Position numbers and translations under genes: made by a program. From Hydractinia symbiolongicarpus (taxonomy: Eukaryota > Cnidaria > Hydrozoa > Anthoathecata > Hydractiniidae), in the NCBI RefSeq assembly GCF_029227915.1, contig NC_079888.1, forward strand, positions 20,378,001 to 20,442,000: a DNA stretch of 64,000 nucleotides. The letters run 5' to 3'. Below the pieces are notes generated by a model that saw only the letters and a list, made by a program, of their open reading frames with translations, was not told the origin of the DNA and did no database searches. Position 1 is the stretch's first letter. Each line of letters starts with the position of its first letter. Shown here piece by piece: positions 1-10,279 of this stretch.

Positions 1-408
1 TGTAGGACTTAATGGAACTAACTTTGGACTGTAACCTGATAAATGTGATAAATGAGACAATTGGACTCCAAGAAATAACATTCTTCTTAATTTGACGTGA
101 TTGCCGGAACTCAGCGATTACACTGGGCTCTGTGGTAGCACTTCATTTAAGAATTAAGATAAAAAGTCATTTTTTTATTGTGGGACCAATCCTAGCCAAT
201 ATCTCGCGCTGAAGAAATAGCGACAATTTCAAAAACTACATTTCATTGACTTTCTAACGGTGTCAGTCCGTTTGAGTTACAACGGTTGGGTCACATTTTC
301 GTACCAACATGTATTTAGCGATATTTTTTTGATATTACTAGGTTGCATCGCTTTTAACAATGAAACGTTGACTGTGGGACTTAATTGAACTAACTTTGGA
401 CTGTGACC

Positions 409-426
409 TGATAAATGTGATAAATG
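409..426 (+). repeat. 9-bp tandem duplication inside the monomer (TGATAAATG x2), example
   Basis: Two perfect head-to-tail copies of TGATAAATG occur here. The same pair appears at the same phase in most monomers, and in many units the second copy has decayed to TGATAAAGG or TGATAAAAG. Each half contains TGATAA, which fits the WGATAR consensus recognised by animal GATA-type zinc-finger factors. The repeat is seen directly. Any protein binding is inference. Confidence 0.8.
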
Positions 427-1463
427 AGACAATTGGACTCCAAGAAATAACATTCTTGTCAATTTGACGTGATTGCCGGAACTCAGCGATTACACTGGGC
501 ACTGTGGTAGCGCTTCATTTAACAATTAAGCTAAAAAAAGTCATTTTTTTACTGTGGGACCTATCCTAGCCGTTAGCGCGCGTTGAAGAAAAAGCGACAG
601 TTTCAAAAACTACATTTCATTGACTTTCTAACGGTGTCAGTCCGTTTGTGTTACAACGGTTGGGTCACATATTCGTAACAACATGTATTTAGCGATATTT
701 TTCTGATATTACCAGGTTGCATCGCTTTTAACTATGAAACGTTGACTGTAGGACTTAATTGAACTAACTTTGAACTGTGACCTGATAAATGTGATAAATG
801 AGACAATTGGACACCAAGAAATAACATTCTTCTTAATTTGACATGATTGCCGAAACTCAGCGATTACACTGGGCTCTGTGGTAGCGCTTCATTTAAGAAT
901 TAAGTTAAAAAAAGTCATTTTTTTTATTGTGGGACCAATCCTAGACGTTATCGCGCCCTGAGAAAATAGCGACAGTTTCAAAAACTAAATTTCATTGTCT
1001 TTCTAATGGTGTCAGTCCGTTTGAGTTTCAACGGTTGTGTCACATATTCGTACCAACATGTATTTAGCGATATTTTTTTTAAAATTACTAGGTTGCATCG
1101 CTTTTAACAATGAAACGTTGACTGTGGAACTTAATTGAACTAACTTTGGACAGTGACCTGATAAATGTGATAAATGAGACAATTGGACTCCAAAAAATAA
1201 CATTCTTGTTAACTTGACGTGATTGCCGGAACTCAGCGATTACACTGGGCTCTGTGGTAGCGCTTCATTTAAGAATTAAGATAAAAAAGTCATTTTTTTA
1301 TTGCGGGACCAATCCTAGCCATTATCTCGCGCTGAAAAAATAGCGGCAGTTTCGAAAACTACATTTCATTGACTTTCTAACGGTGTCAGTCCGTTTGAGT
1401 TACAACGGTTGGGTCACATATTCGTACCAACATGTATTTAGCGATATTTTTCTGATATTACTA

Positions 1464-1838
1464 GGTTGCATCGCTTTTAACAATGAAACGATTGACTGTG
1501 GGACTTAATTGAGCTAACTTTGGACTGTGACCTGATAAATGTGATAAATGAGACAATTGGACTCCAAGAAATAACATTCTTGTTAATTTGACGTTATTGC
1601 CGGAACTCAGCGATTACACTGGGCACTGTGGTAGCGTTTCATTTAAAAATTAAGATACAAAATGTCATTTTTTTATTGTGGGACCAATCCTAGCCGTTAT
1701 AGCGCGCTAAAGAAATAGCGACAGTTTCAAGAACTACATTTCATTGACTTTCTAACGGTGTCAGTCCGTTTGAGTTACAACGGTTCGGTCACATATTCGT
1801 ACCAACATGTATTTAGCGATATTTTTCTGATATTACTA
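1464..1838 (+). repeat. Representative satellite monomer (375 bp)
   Basis: This is one full unit, taken from core to core, given as a reference for phase. In order it holds: the core ggttgcatcgcttttaac; a GTGGGAC box; a paired TGATAAATG motif; the AATTGG block; the conserved attgccggaactcagcg block; a variable A-tract/T-tract; a second GTGGGAC box about 180 bp after the first; a CpG-rich gcgcgc block; the acatttcattgac block; the caacggtt block; and the catgtatttagcgat block that leads back to the core. A hand count gives about 139 G+C in 375 bp (37%) and 16 CpG dinucleotides. The choice of start point is arbitrary. Confidence 0.95.
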
Positions 1839-2029
1839 GGTTGCATCGCTTTTAACTATGAAACGATTGACTGTGGGACTTAATTGAGCTAACTTTGGAC
1901 TGTCACCTGATAAATATGATAAGGGAGACAATTGGACTCCAAGAAAAAACATTCTTCTTAATTTTACATGATTGCCGAAACTCAGCGATTACACTGGGCT
2001 CTGTGGTAGCGCTTCATTTAAAAATTATG

Positions 2030-2051
2030 ATAAAAAAAGTCATTTTTTTAT
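2030..2051. other. A-tract/T-tract inverted repeat with GTCA loop, example
   Basis: A perfect 9-bp inverted repeat is present: AT followed by seven A (2030-2038), spacer GTCA (2039-2042), then seven T followed by AT (2043-2051). The same dyad occurs at this phase in nearly every monomer. The spacer is almost always GTCA and the tract lengths vary by one to three bases, which accounts for part of the 371-376 bp length variation. It could form a DNA bend, a cruciform or a nucleosome-disfavouring site. That role is inferred, not shown. Confidence 0.75.
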
Positions 2052-4080
2052 TGTGGGACCAATCCTAGCCATTATCGCGCGCTGAGGAAATAGCAACCGT
2101 TTCAAAAACTACATTCTATTGACTTTCTAACCGTGTCAGTCCATTTGAGTTTCAACGGTTGTGTCTCATATTCGTACCAACATGTATTTAGCGATATTTT
2201 TTTGATATTACTAGGTTGCATCGCTTTTAACAATGAAACGATTGACTGTGGGACTTAATTGAGATAACTTTGGACTGTGACCTGATAAATGTGATAAATG
2301 AGACAATTGGACTCCAAGAAAAAACATTCTTGTTAACTTGACGTGATTGCCGGAACTCAGCGATTACACTGGGCACTGTGGTAGCGCTTCATTTAGGAAT
2401 TAAGTTAAAAAAAGTCATTTTTTTAATGTGGGACCAATCCTAGACGTTATCGCGCGCTGAGGAAATAGCGACAGTTTCAAAAACTACATTTCATTGACTT
2501 TCTAACGGTGTCAGTCCGTTTGAGTTACAACGATTGGGTCACACATTCGTTCCAACAGGTGTTTAGCGATATTTTTCTGATATTACTAGGTTGCATCGCT
2601 TTTAACTATGAAACGATTGACTGTGGGACTTAATTGAGCTAACTTTGGACTGTCACCTGATAAATATGATAAGGGAGACAATTGGACTCCAAGAAAAAAC
2701 ATTCTTCTTAATTTTACATGATTGCCGAAACTCAGCGATTACACTGGGCTCTGTGGTAGCGCTTCATTTAAGAATTATGATAAAAAAAGTCATTTTTTTA
2801 TTGTGGGACCAATCCTAGCCATTATCGCGCGCTGAAGAAATAGCAACCGTTTCAAAAACTGCATTTCATTGACTTTCTAACGGTTTCAGTCCGTTTGAGT
2901 TACAACGGTTGTGTCACATATTCGTACCAACATGTATTTAGCGATATTTATTTGATATTACTAAGTTGCATCGCTTTTAACAATGAAACGTTGACTGTGG
3001 GACTTAATTGAACTAACTTTGGACTGTGACCTGACAAATGTGATAAATGAGACAATTGGACTCCAAGAAATAACATTCTTCTTAATTTGACGTGATTGCC
3101 GAAACTCAGCGATTACACTGGTCTCTGTGGTAGCGCTTCATTTAAGAATTAAGATAAAATGTCATTTTTTTATTGTGGGACCAATCCTCGCCAATATCTC
3201 GCGCAGATAAAATAGCCACAGTTTCAAAAACTACATTTCATTGACTTTCTAAGGGTGTCAGTCCGTTTGAGTTACAATGATTGGGTCACATATTTGTTCC
3301 AACATGTGTTTAGCGATATTTTTCTGATATTACTAGGTTGCATCGCTTTTAACTATGAAACGATTGACTGTGGGACTTAATTGAGCTAACTTTGGACTGT
3401 CACCTGATAAATGTGATAAAGGAGACAATTGGACTCCAAGAAAAAACATTCTTCTTAATTTCACATGATTGCCGAAACTCAGCGATTACACTGGGCTCTG
3501 TGGTAGCGCTTCATTTAGAAATTATGATAAAAAAGTCATTTTTTATTGTGGGACCAATCCTAGCCATTATCGCGCGCTGAGGAAATAGCGACAGTTTCCA
3601 AAACTGTATTTCATTGACTTTCTAACGGTTTCAGTCCGTTTGAGTTACAACGGTTGTGTCACATATTCGTACCAACATGTATTTAGCGATATTTATTTGA
3701 TATTACTAGGTTGCATCGCTTTTAACAATGAAACGTTGACTGTGGGACTTAATTGAACTACCTTTGTACTGTGACCTGATAAATGTGATAAATGAGACAA
3801 TTGGACTCCAAGAAATAACATTCTTCTTAATTTGACGTGATTGCCGGAACTCAGCGATTACACTGGGCTCTGTGGTAGCACTTCATTTAAGAATTAAGAT
3901 AAAAAGTCATTTTTTTATTGTGGGACCAATCCTAGCCAATATCTCGCGCAGAAAAAATAGCGACAGTTTCAAAAACTACATTTCATTGACTTTCTAACGG
4001 CGTCAGTCCGTTTGAGTTACAACGGTTGGGTCACATATTGGTACCAACATGTATTTAGCGATATTTTTTTGATATTACTA

Positions 4081-4431
4081 GGTTGCATCGCTTTTAACAA
4101 TGAAACGTTGACTGTGGGACTTAATTGAACTAACTTTGGACTGTGACCTGATAAATGTGATAAATGAGACAATTGTTAATTTGACGTGATTGCCGGAACT
4201 CAGCGATTACACTGGGCACTGTGGTAGCGCTTCATTTAACAATTAAGCTAAAAAAAGTCATTTTTTTACTGTGGGACCAATCCTAGCCGTTAGCGCGCGT
4301 TGAAGAAAAAGCGACAGTTTCAAAAACTACATTTCATTGACTTTCTAACGGTGTCAGTCCGTTTGTGTTACAACGGTTGGGTCACATATTCGTACCAACA
4401 TGTATTTAGCGATATTTTTCTGATATTACTA
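4081..4431. repeat. Truncated monomer, 351 bp (23-bp deletion)
   Basis: Compared with its neighbours this unit runs from gacaattg straight into ttaatttgacg. It lacks the 23 bases gactccaagaaataac plus attcttg. The break shows short ttg microhomology, as expected from replication slippage or end joining. The unit at 5551-5901 has the same break, so one deletion event was copied. Confidence 0.9.
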
Positions 4432-5550
4432 GGTTGCATCGCTGTTAACTATGAAACGTTGACTGTAGGACTTAATTGAACTAACTTTCAACTGTGACCT
4501 GATAAATGTGATAAATGAGACAAGTGGACGCCAAGAAATAACATTCTTCTTAATTTGACATGATTGCCGAAACTCAGCGATTACACTGGGCTCTGTGGTA
4601 GCGCTTCATTTAAGAATTAAGTTAAAAAAAGTCATTTTTTTATTGTGAGACCAATCCTAGACGTTATCGCGCGCTGAGGAAATAGCGACAGTTTCAAAAA
4701 CTAAATTTCATTGTCTTTCTAACGGTGTCAGTCCGTTTGAGTTTCAACGGTTGTGTCACATATTCGTACCAACATGTATTTAGCGATATTTTTTTGATAT
4801 TACTAGGTTGCATCGCTTTTAACAATGAAACGTTAACTGTGGGACTTAATTGAACTAACTTTTGACTGTGACCTGACAAATGTGATAAATGAGACAATTG
4901 GACTCCAAGAAATAACATTCTTCTTAATTTGACGTGATTGCCGGAACTCAGCGATTACACTGGTCTCTGTGGTAGCGCTTCATTTAAGAATTAAGATAAA
5001 AAGTCATTTTTTTATTGTGGGACCAATCCTCGCCAATATCTCGCGCAGATAAAATAGCCACAGTTTCAAAAACTACATTTCATTGACTTTCTAAGGGTGT
5101 CAGGCCGTTTGAGTTACAATGATTGGGTCACATATTTGTTCCAACATGTGTTTAGCGATATTTTTCTGATATTACTAGGTTGCATCGCTTTTAACTATGA
5201 AACGATTGACTGTGGGACTTAATTGAGCTAACTTTGGACTGTCACCTGATAAATGTGATAAAGGAGACAATTGGACTCCAAGAAATAACATTCTTCTTAA
5301 TTTGACGTGATTGCCGGAACTCAGCGATTACACTGGGCTCTGTGGTAGCGCTTCATTTAAGAATTAAGATAAAAAGTCATTTTTTTATTGTGGGACCAAT
5401 CCTAGCCAATATCTCGCGCAGAAAAAATAGCGGCAGTTTCAAAAACTACATTTCATTGACTTTCTAACGGCGTCAGTCCGTTTGAGTTACAACGGTTGGG
5501 TCACATATTCGTACCAACATGTATTTAGCGATATTTTTTTGATATTACTA

Positions 5551-5901
5551 GGTTGCATCGCTTTTAACAATGAAACGTTGACTGTGGGACTTAATTGAAC
5601 TAACTTTGGACTGTGACCTGATAAATGTGATAAATGAGACAATTGTTAATTTGACGTGATTGCCGGAACTCAGCGATTACACTGGGCACTGTGGTAGCGC
5701 TTCATTTAACAATTAAGCTAAAAAAAGTCATTTTTTTACTGTGGGACCAATCCTAGCCGTTAGCGCGCGTTGAAGAAAAAGCGACAGTTTCAAAAACTAC
5801 ATTTCATTGACTTTCTAACGGTGTCAGTCCGTTTGTGTTACAACGGTTGGGTCACATATTCGTACCAACATGTATTTAGCGATATTTTTCTGATATTACT
5901 A
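5551..5901. repeat. Truncated monomer, 351 bp (same 23-bp deletion)
   Basis: The deletion break is identical to that in the unit at 4081-4431, and the two lie exactly 1,470 bp apart. The equivalent unit in the distant related block (16752-17125) is full length and keeps the missing bases. The deletion therefore most likely arose after that long-range duplication and before the local one. Confidence 0.9.
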
Positions 5902-6954
5902 GGTTGCATCGCTGTTAACTATGAAACGTTGACTGTAGGACTTAATTGAACTAACTTTCAACTGTGACCTGATAAATGTGATAAATGAGACAAGTGGACG
6001 CCAAGAAATAACATTCTTCTTAATTTGACATGATTGCCGAAACTCAGCGATTACACTGGGCTCTGTGGTAGCGCTTCATTTAAGAATTAAGTTAAAAAAA
6101 GTCATTTTTTTATTGTGGGACCAATCCTAGACGTTATCGCGCGCTGAGGAAATAGCGACAGTTTCAAAAACTAAATTTCATTGTCTTTCTAACGGTGTCA
6201 GTCCGTTTGAGTTTCAACGGTTGTGTCACATATTCGTACCAACATGTATTTAGCGATATTTTTTTGATATTACTAGGTTGCATCGCTTTTAACAATGAAA
6301 CGATTGACTGTGGGACTTTATTGAACTAACTTTGGACTGTGACCGGATGAATGTGAAAAATGAGACAATTGGACTCCAAGAAATAACATTCTTCGTAATT
6401 TGACGTGATTGCCGGAACTCAGCGATTACACTGGCCGCTGTGGTAGCGCTTCATTTAAAATTTAGATAAATAAGTCATTTTTTACTGTGGGACCAATCCT
6501 ATCCGTTATCGCGCGCTGAAGAAATAGCGACAGTTTCAAAAACTACATTTCATTGACTTTCTAACGGTGTCAGTCTTTTTCACTTACAACGGTTTGGTCA
6601 CAAATACGTACCAACATGTATTTAGCGATAATTTTCTGATATTACTAGGTTGCGTCGCTTTTAACTATGAAACGATTGACTGTGGGACTTAATTGAGCTA
6701 ACTTTGGACTGTCACCTGATAAATGTGATAAAAGAGACAATTGGACTCCAAGAAAAACATTCTTCTTAATTTCACATGATTGCCGAAACTCAGCGATTAC
6801 ACTGGGCTCTGTGGTAGCGCTTCATTTAAGAATTATGATAAAAAAAGTCATTTTTTTATTGTGGGACCAATCCTAGCCATCATCGCGCGCTGAGGAAATA
6901 GCGACAGTTTCAAAAACTACATTTCATTGACTTGATAACGGTGTCAGTCCGTTG

Positions 6955-8937
6955 GAGTTACAACGGTTGGGTCACATTTTCGTACCAACATGTATTTAGC
7001 GATATTTTTTTGATATTACTAGGTTGCATCGCTTTTAACAATGAAACGTTGACTGTGGGACTTAATTGAACTAACTTTGGACTGTGACCTGATAAATGTA
7101 ATAAATGAGACAATTGGACTCCAAGAAATAACATTCTTGTTAATTTGACGTGATTGCCGGAACTCAGCGATTACACTGGGCACTGTGGTAGCGCTTCATT
7201 TAACAATTAAGCTAAAAAAAGTCATTTTTTTACTGTGGGACCTATCCTAGCCGTTAGCGCGCGTTGAAGAAAAAGCGACAGTTTCAAAAACTACATTTCA
7301 TTGACTTTCTAACGGTGTCAGTCCGTTTGTGTTACAACGGTTGGGTCACATATTCGTACCAACATGTATTTAGCGATATTTTTCTGATATTACTAGGTTG
7401 CATCGCTTTTAACTATGAAACGTTGACTGTAGGACTTAATTGAACTAACTTTGAACTGTGACCTGATAAATGTGATAAATGAGACAATTGGACACCAAGA
7501 AATAACATTCTTCTTAATTTGACATGATTGCCGAAACTCAGCGATTACACTGGGCTCTGTGGTAGCGCTTCATTTAAGAATTAAGTTAAAAAATGTCATT
7601 TTTTTATTGTGGGACCAATCCTTGACGTTATCGCGCCCTGAGAAAATAGCGACAGTTTCAAAAACTAAATTTCATTGTCTTTCTAATGGTGTCAGTCCGT
7701 TTGAGTTTCAACGGTTGTGTCACATATTCGTACCAACATGTATTTAGCGATATTTTTTTGATATTACTAGGTTGCATCGCTTTTAACAATGTAACGTTGA
7801 CTGTGGAACTTAATTGAACTAACTTTGGACAGTGACCTGATAAATGTGATAAATGAGACAATTGGACTCCAAAAAATAACATTCTTGTTAACTTGACGTG
7901 ATTGGCGGAACTCAGCGATTACACTGGGCTCTGTGGTAGCGCTTCATTTAAGAATTAAGAAAAAAAGTCATTTTTTTATTGCGGGACCAATCCTAGCCAT
8001 TATCTCGCGCTGAAAAAATAGCGGCAGTTTCAAAAACTACATTTCATTGACTTTCTAACGGTGTCAGTCCGTTTGAGTTACAACAGTTGGGTCACATATT
8101 CGTACCAACATGTATTTAGCGATATTTTTCTGATATTACTAGGTTGCATCGCTTTTAACAATGAAACGATTGACTGTGGGACTAAATTGAGCTAACTTTG
8201 GACTGTGACCTGATAAATGTGATAAATGAGACAATTGGACTCCAAGAAATAACATTCTTGTTAAATTGACGTTATTGCCGGAACTCAGCGATTACACTGG
8301 GCACTGTGGTAGCGCTTCATTTAAAAATTAAGATACAAAATGTCATTTTTTTATTGTGGGACCAATCCTAGCCGTTATAGCGCGCTAAAGAAATAGCGAC
8401 AGTTTCAAGAACTACATTTCATTGACTTTCTAACGGTGTCAGTCCGTTTGAGTTACAACGGTTCGGTCACATATTCGTACCAACATGTATTTAGCGATAT
8501 TTTTCTGATATTACTAGGTTGCATCGCTTTTAACTATGAAACGATTGACTGTGGGACTTAATTGAGCTAACTTTGGACTGTCACCTGATAAATATGATAA
8601 GGGAGACAATTGGACTCCAAGAAAAAACATTCTTCTTAATTTTACATGATTGCCGAAACTCAGCGATTACACTGGGCTCTGTGGTAGCGCTTCATTTAAA
8701 AATTATGATAAAAAAAGTCATTTTTTTATTGTGGGACCAATCCTAGCCATTATCGCGCGCTGAGGAAATAGCAACCGTTTCAAAAACTACATTTTATCGA
8801 CTTTCTAACCGTGTCAGTCCATTTGAGTTTCAACGGTTGTGTCACATATTCGTACCACATGTATTTAGCGATATTTTTTTGATATTACTAGGTTGCATCG
8901 CTTTTAACAATGAAACGATTGACTGTGGGACTTAATT
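6955..8937. repeat. About 2.0-kb block, copy 2 (pairs with 275-2258)
   Basis: This is the second copy of the block described at 275-2258, with the same order of variant monomers and the same private variants. It carries its own one-base deletion near 8856 (gtaccacatg in place of gtaccaacatg). Part of it (about 8140-9300) recurs again at about 10010-11170, an offset of roughly 1,870 bp. The matching includes the agatacaaaatgtc stretch and the caagaaataacattcttctg stretch. The five-monomer spacing is therefore also active here. Confidence 0.78.
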
Positions 8938-10279
8938 GAGCTAACTTTGGACTGTGACCTGATAAATGTGATAAATAAGACAATTGGACTCCAAGAAATA
9001 ACATTCTTCTGAATTTGACGTGATTGCCGGAACTCAGCGAACACTGGGCACTGTGGTAGCGCTTCATTTAAACATTAAGCTAAAAAGAGTCATTTTTTTA
9101 GTGTGTGACCTATCCTAGCCGTTAGCGCGCGTTGAAAAAAAAGCGACAGTTTCAAAAACTACATTTCATTGACTTTCTAACGGTGTCAGTCCGTTTGAGT
9201 TACAACGATTGGGTCACACATTCGTTCCAACATGTGTTTAGCGATATTTTTCTGATATTACTAGGTTGCATCGCTTTTAACTATGAAACGATTGACTGTG
9301 GGACTTAATTGAGCTAACTTTGGACTGTCACCTGATAAATGTGATAAAAGAGACAATTGGACTCCAAGAAAAAACATTCTTCTTAATTTCACATGATTGC
9401 CGAAACTCAGCGATTACACTGGGCTCTGTAGTAGCGCTTCATTTAAGAATTATGATAAAAAAGTCATTTTTTTATTGTGGGACCAATCCTAGCCGTTATC
9501 CTGCGCTGAGGAAATAGCGACAGTTTCAAAAACTACATTTCATTGACTTTCTAACGGTGTCAGTCCGTTTGAGTTTCAACGGTTGTTTTATATATTCGTA
9601 CCAACATGTATTTAGCGATATTTTTTTGATATTACTAGGTTGCATCGCTTTTAACAATGAAACGTTGACTGTGGGACTTAATTGAATTAACTTTGGACTG
9701 CGACCTGATAAATGTGATAAATGAGAAAATTGGACTCCAAGATATAACATTCTTCTTAATTTGACGTGATTGCCGGAACTCAGCTATTACACTGGGTTCT
9801 GAGGTAGCGCTTCATTTAAGAATTAAGATAAAAAAGTCATTTTTTTATTGCGGGACCAATCCTAGCCATTATCTCGCACTGAAAAAATAGCGGCAGTTTC
9901 AAAAACTACATTTCATTGACTTTCTAACGGTGTCAGTCCGTTTGAGTTACAACGGTTGGGTCACATATTCGTACCAACATGTATTTAGCGATATTTTTCT
10001 GATATTACTAAGTTGCATCGCTTTTAACAATGAAACGATTGACTGTGGGACTTAATTGAGCTAACTTTGGACTGTGACCTGATAAATGTGATAAATGAGA
10101 CAATTGGACTCCAAGAAAAAACATTCTTGTTAATTTGACGTTATTGCCGGAACTCAGCGATTACACTGGGCACTGTGGTAGCGCTTCATTTAAAAATTAA
10201 GATACAAAATGTCATTTTTTTATTGTGGGACCAATCCTAGCCGTTATAGCGCGCTAAAGAAATAGCGACAGTTTTAAGA

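Larger units (their letters stand above)
275..2258. repeat. About 2.0-kb block, copy 1 (pairs with 6955-8937)
   Basis: A run of just over five monomers matches 6955-8937 at an offset of about 6,680 bp. Shared rare variants include cattttcg near 295 and 6976, tcgcgccctg at 951 and 7631, the ggacagtgacc near 1150 and 7828, and caacggttcggtc near 1779 and 8459. Single differences, such as gtagcgtttc near 1633 against gtagcgcttc near 8311, show the copies have aged slightly. The match is lost just after 2258 and 8937. Confidence 0.8.
3000..6295. repeat. Five-monomer block followed by a copy lacking one monomer
   Basis: The segment 3000-4830 is directly followed by 4840-6295, which repeats it but lacks one monomer (about 3435-3805 of the first copy). 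Markers include gacctgacaaatg near 3030 and 4870, gcgcagataaaatagcc at about 3201 and 5041, and a 23-bp deletion in the units starting at 4081 and 5551. The offset is about 1,840 bp in the first part and exactly 1,470 bp after the skipped monomer. The same five-monomer order recurs at 15650-17520 without the 23-bp deletion. Confidence 0.8.

Noticed and set aside
1765-1800. RNA polymerase III promoter or tRNA-derived origin (gagttacaacggttcggtc)
   Set aside because: It resembles a B box only loosely, there is no matching A box at suitable distance, and most monomers lack the ttcg variant. A SINE or tRNA origin is not supported.
2545-2570. CENP-B box in the attcgttccaacatg stretch
   Set aside because: The TTCG half is present but the CGGG part of the box is not, here or in the other variants I checked. 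It does not meet the mammalian motif.
3392-3580. Recurring plus-strand open frames of about 62-65 codons (for example at 3392, 9320, 10442, 19799, 31707, 47662)
   Set aside because: They begin at TTG codons, lie inside satellite monomers, recur only with one monomer type and are broken in other units by A-tract length changes. No domain is recognisable. Chance open frames in a repeat explain them.
4694-4918. Recurring minus-strand open frames of 61-79 codons (for example at 4694, 9526, 26673, 38281)
   Set aside because: They cover the same phase of the monomer each time and show no recognisable domain or leader. Their varied lengths follow satellite variants. Nothing suggests selection on protein sequence.
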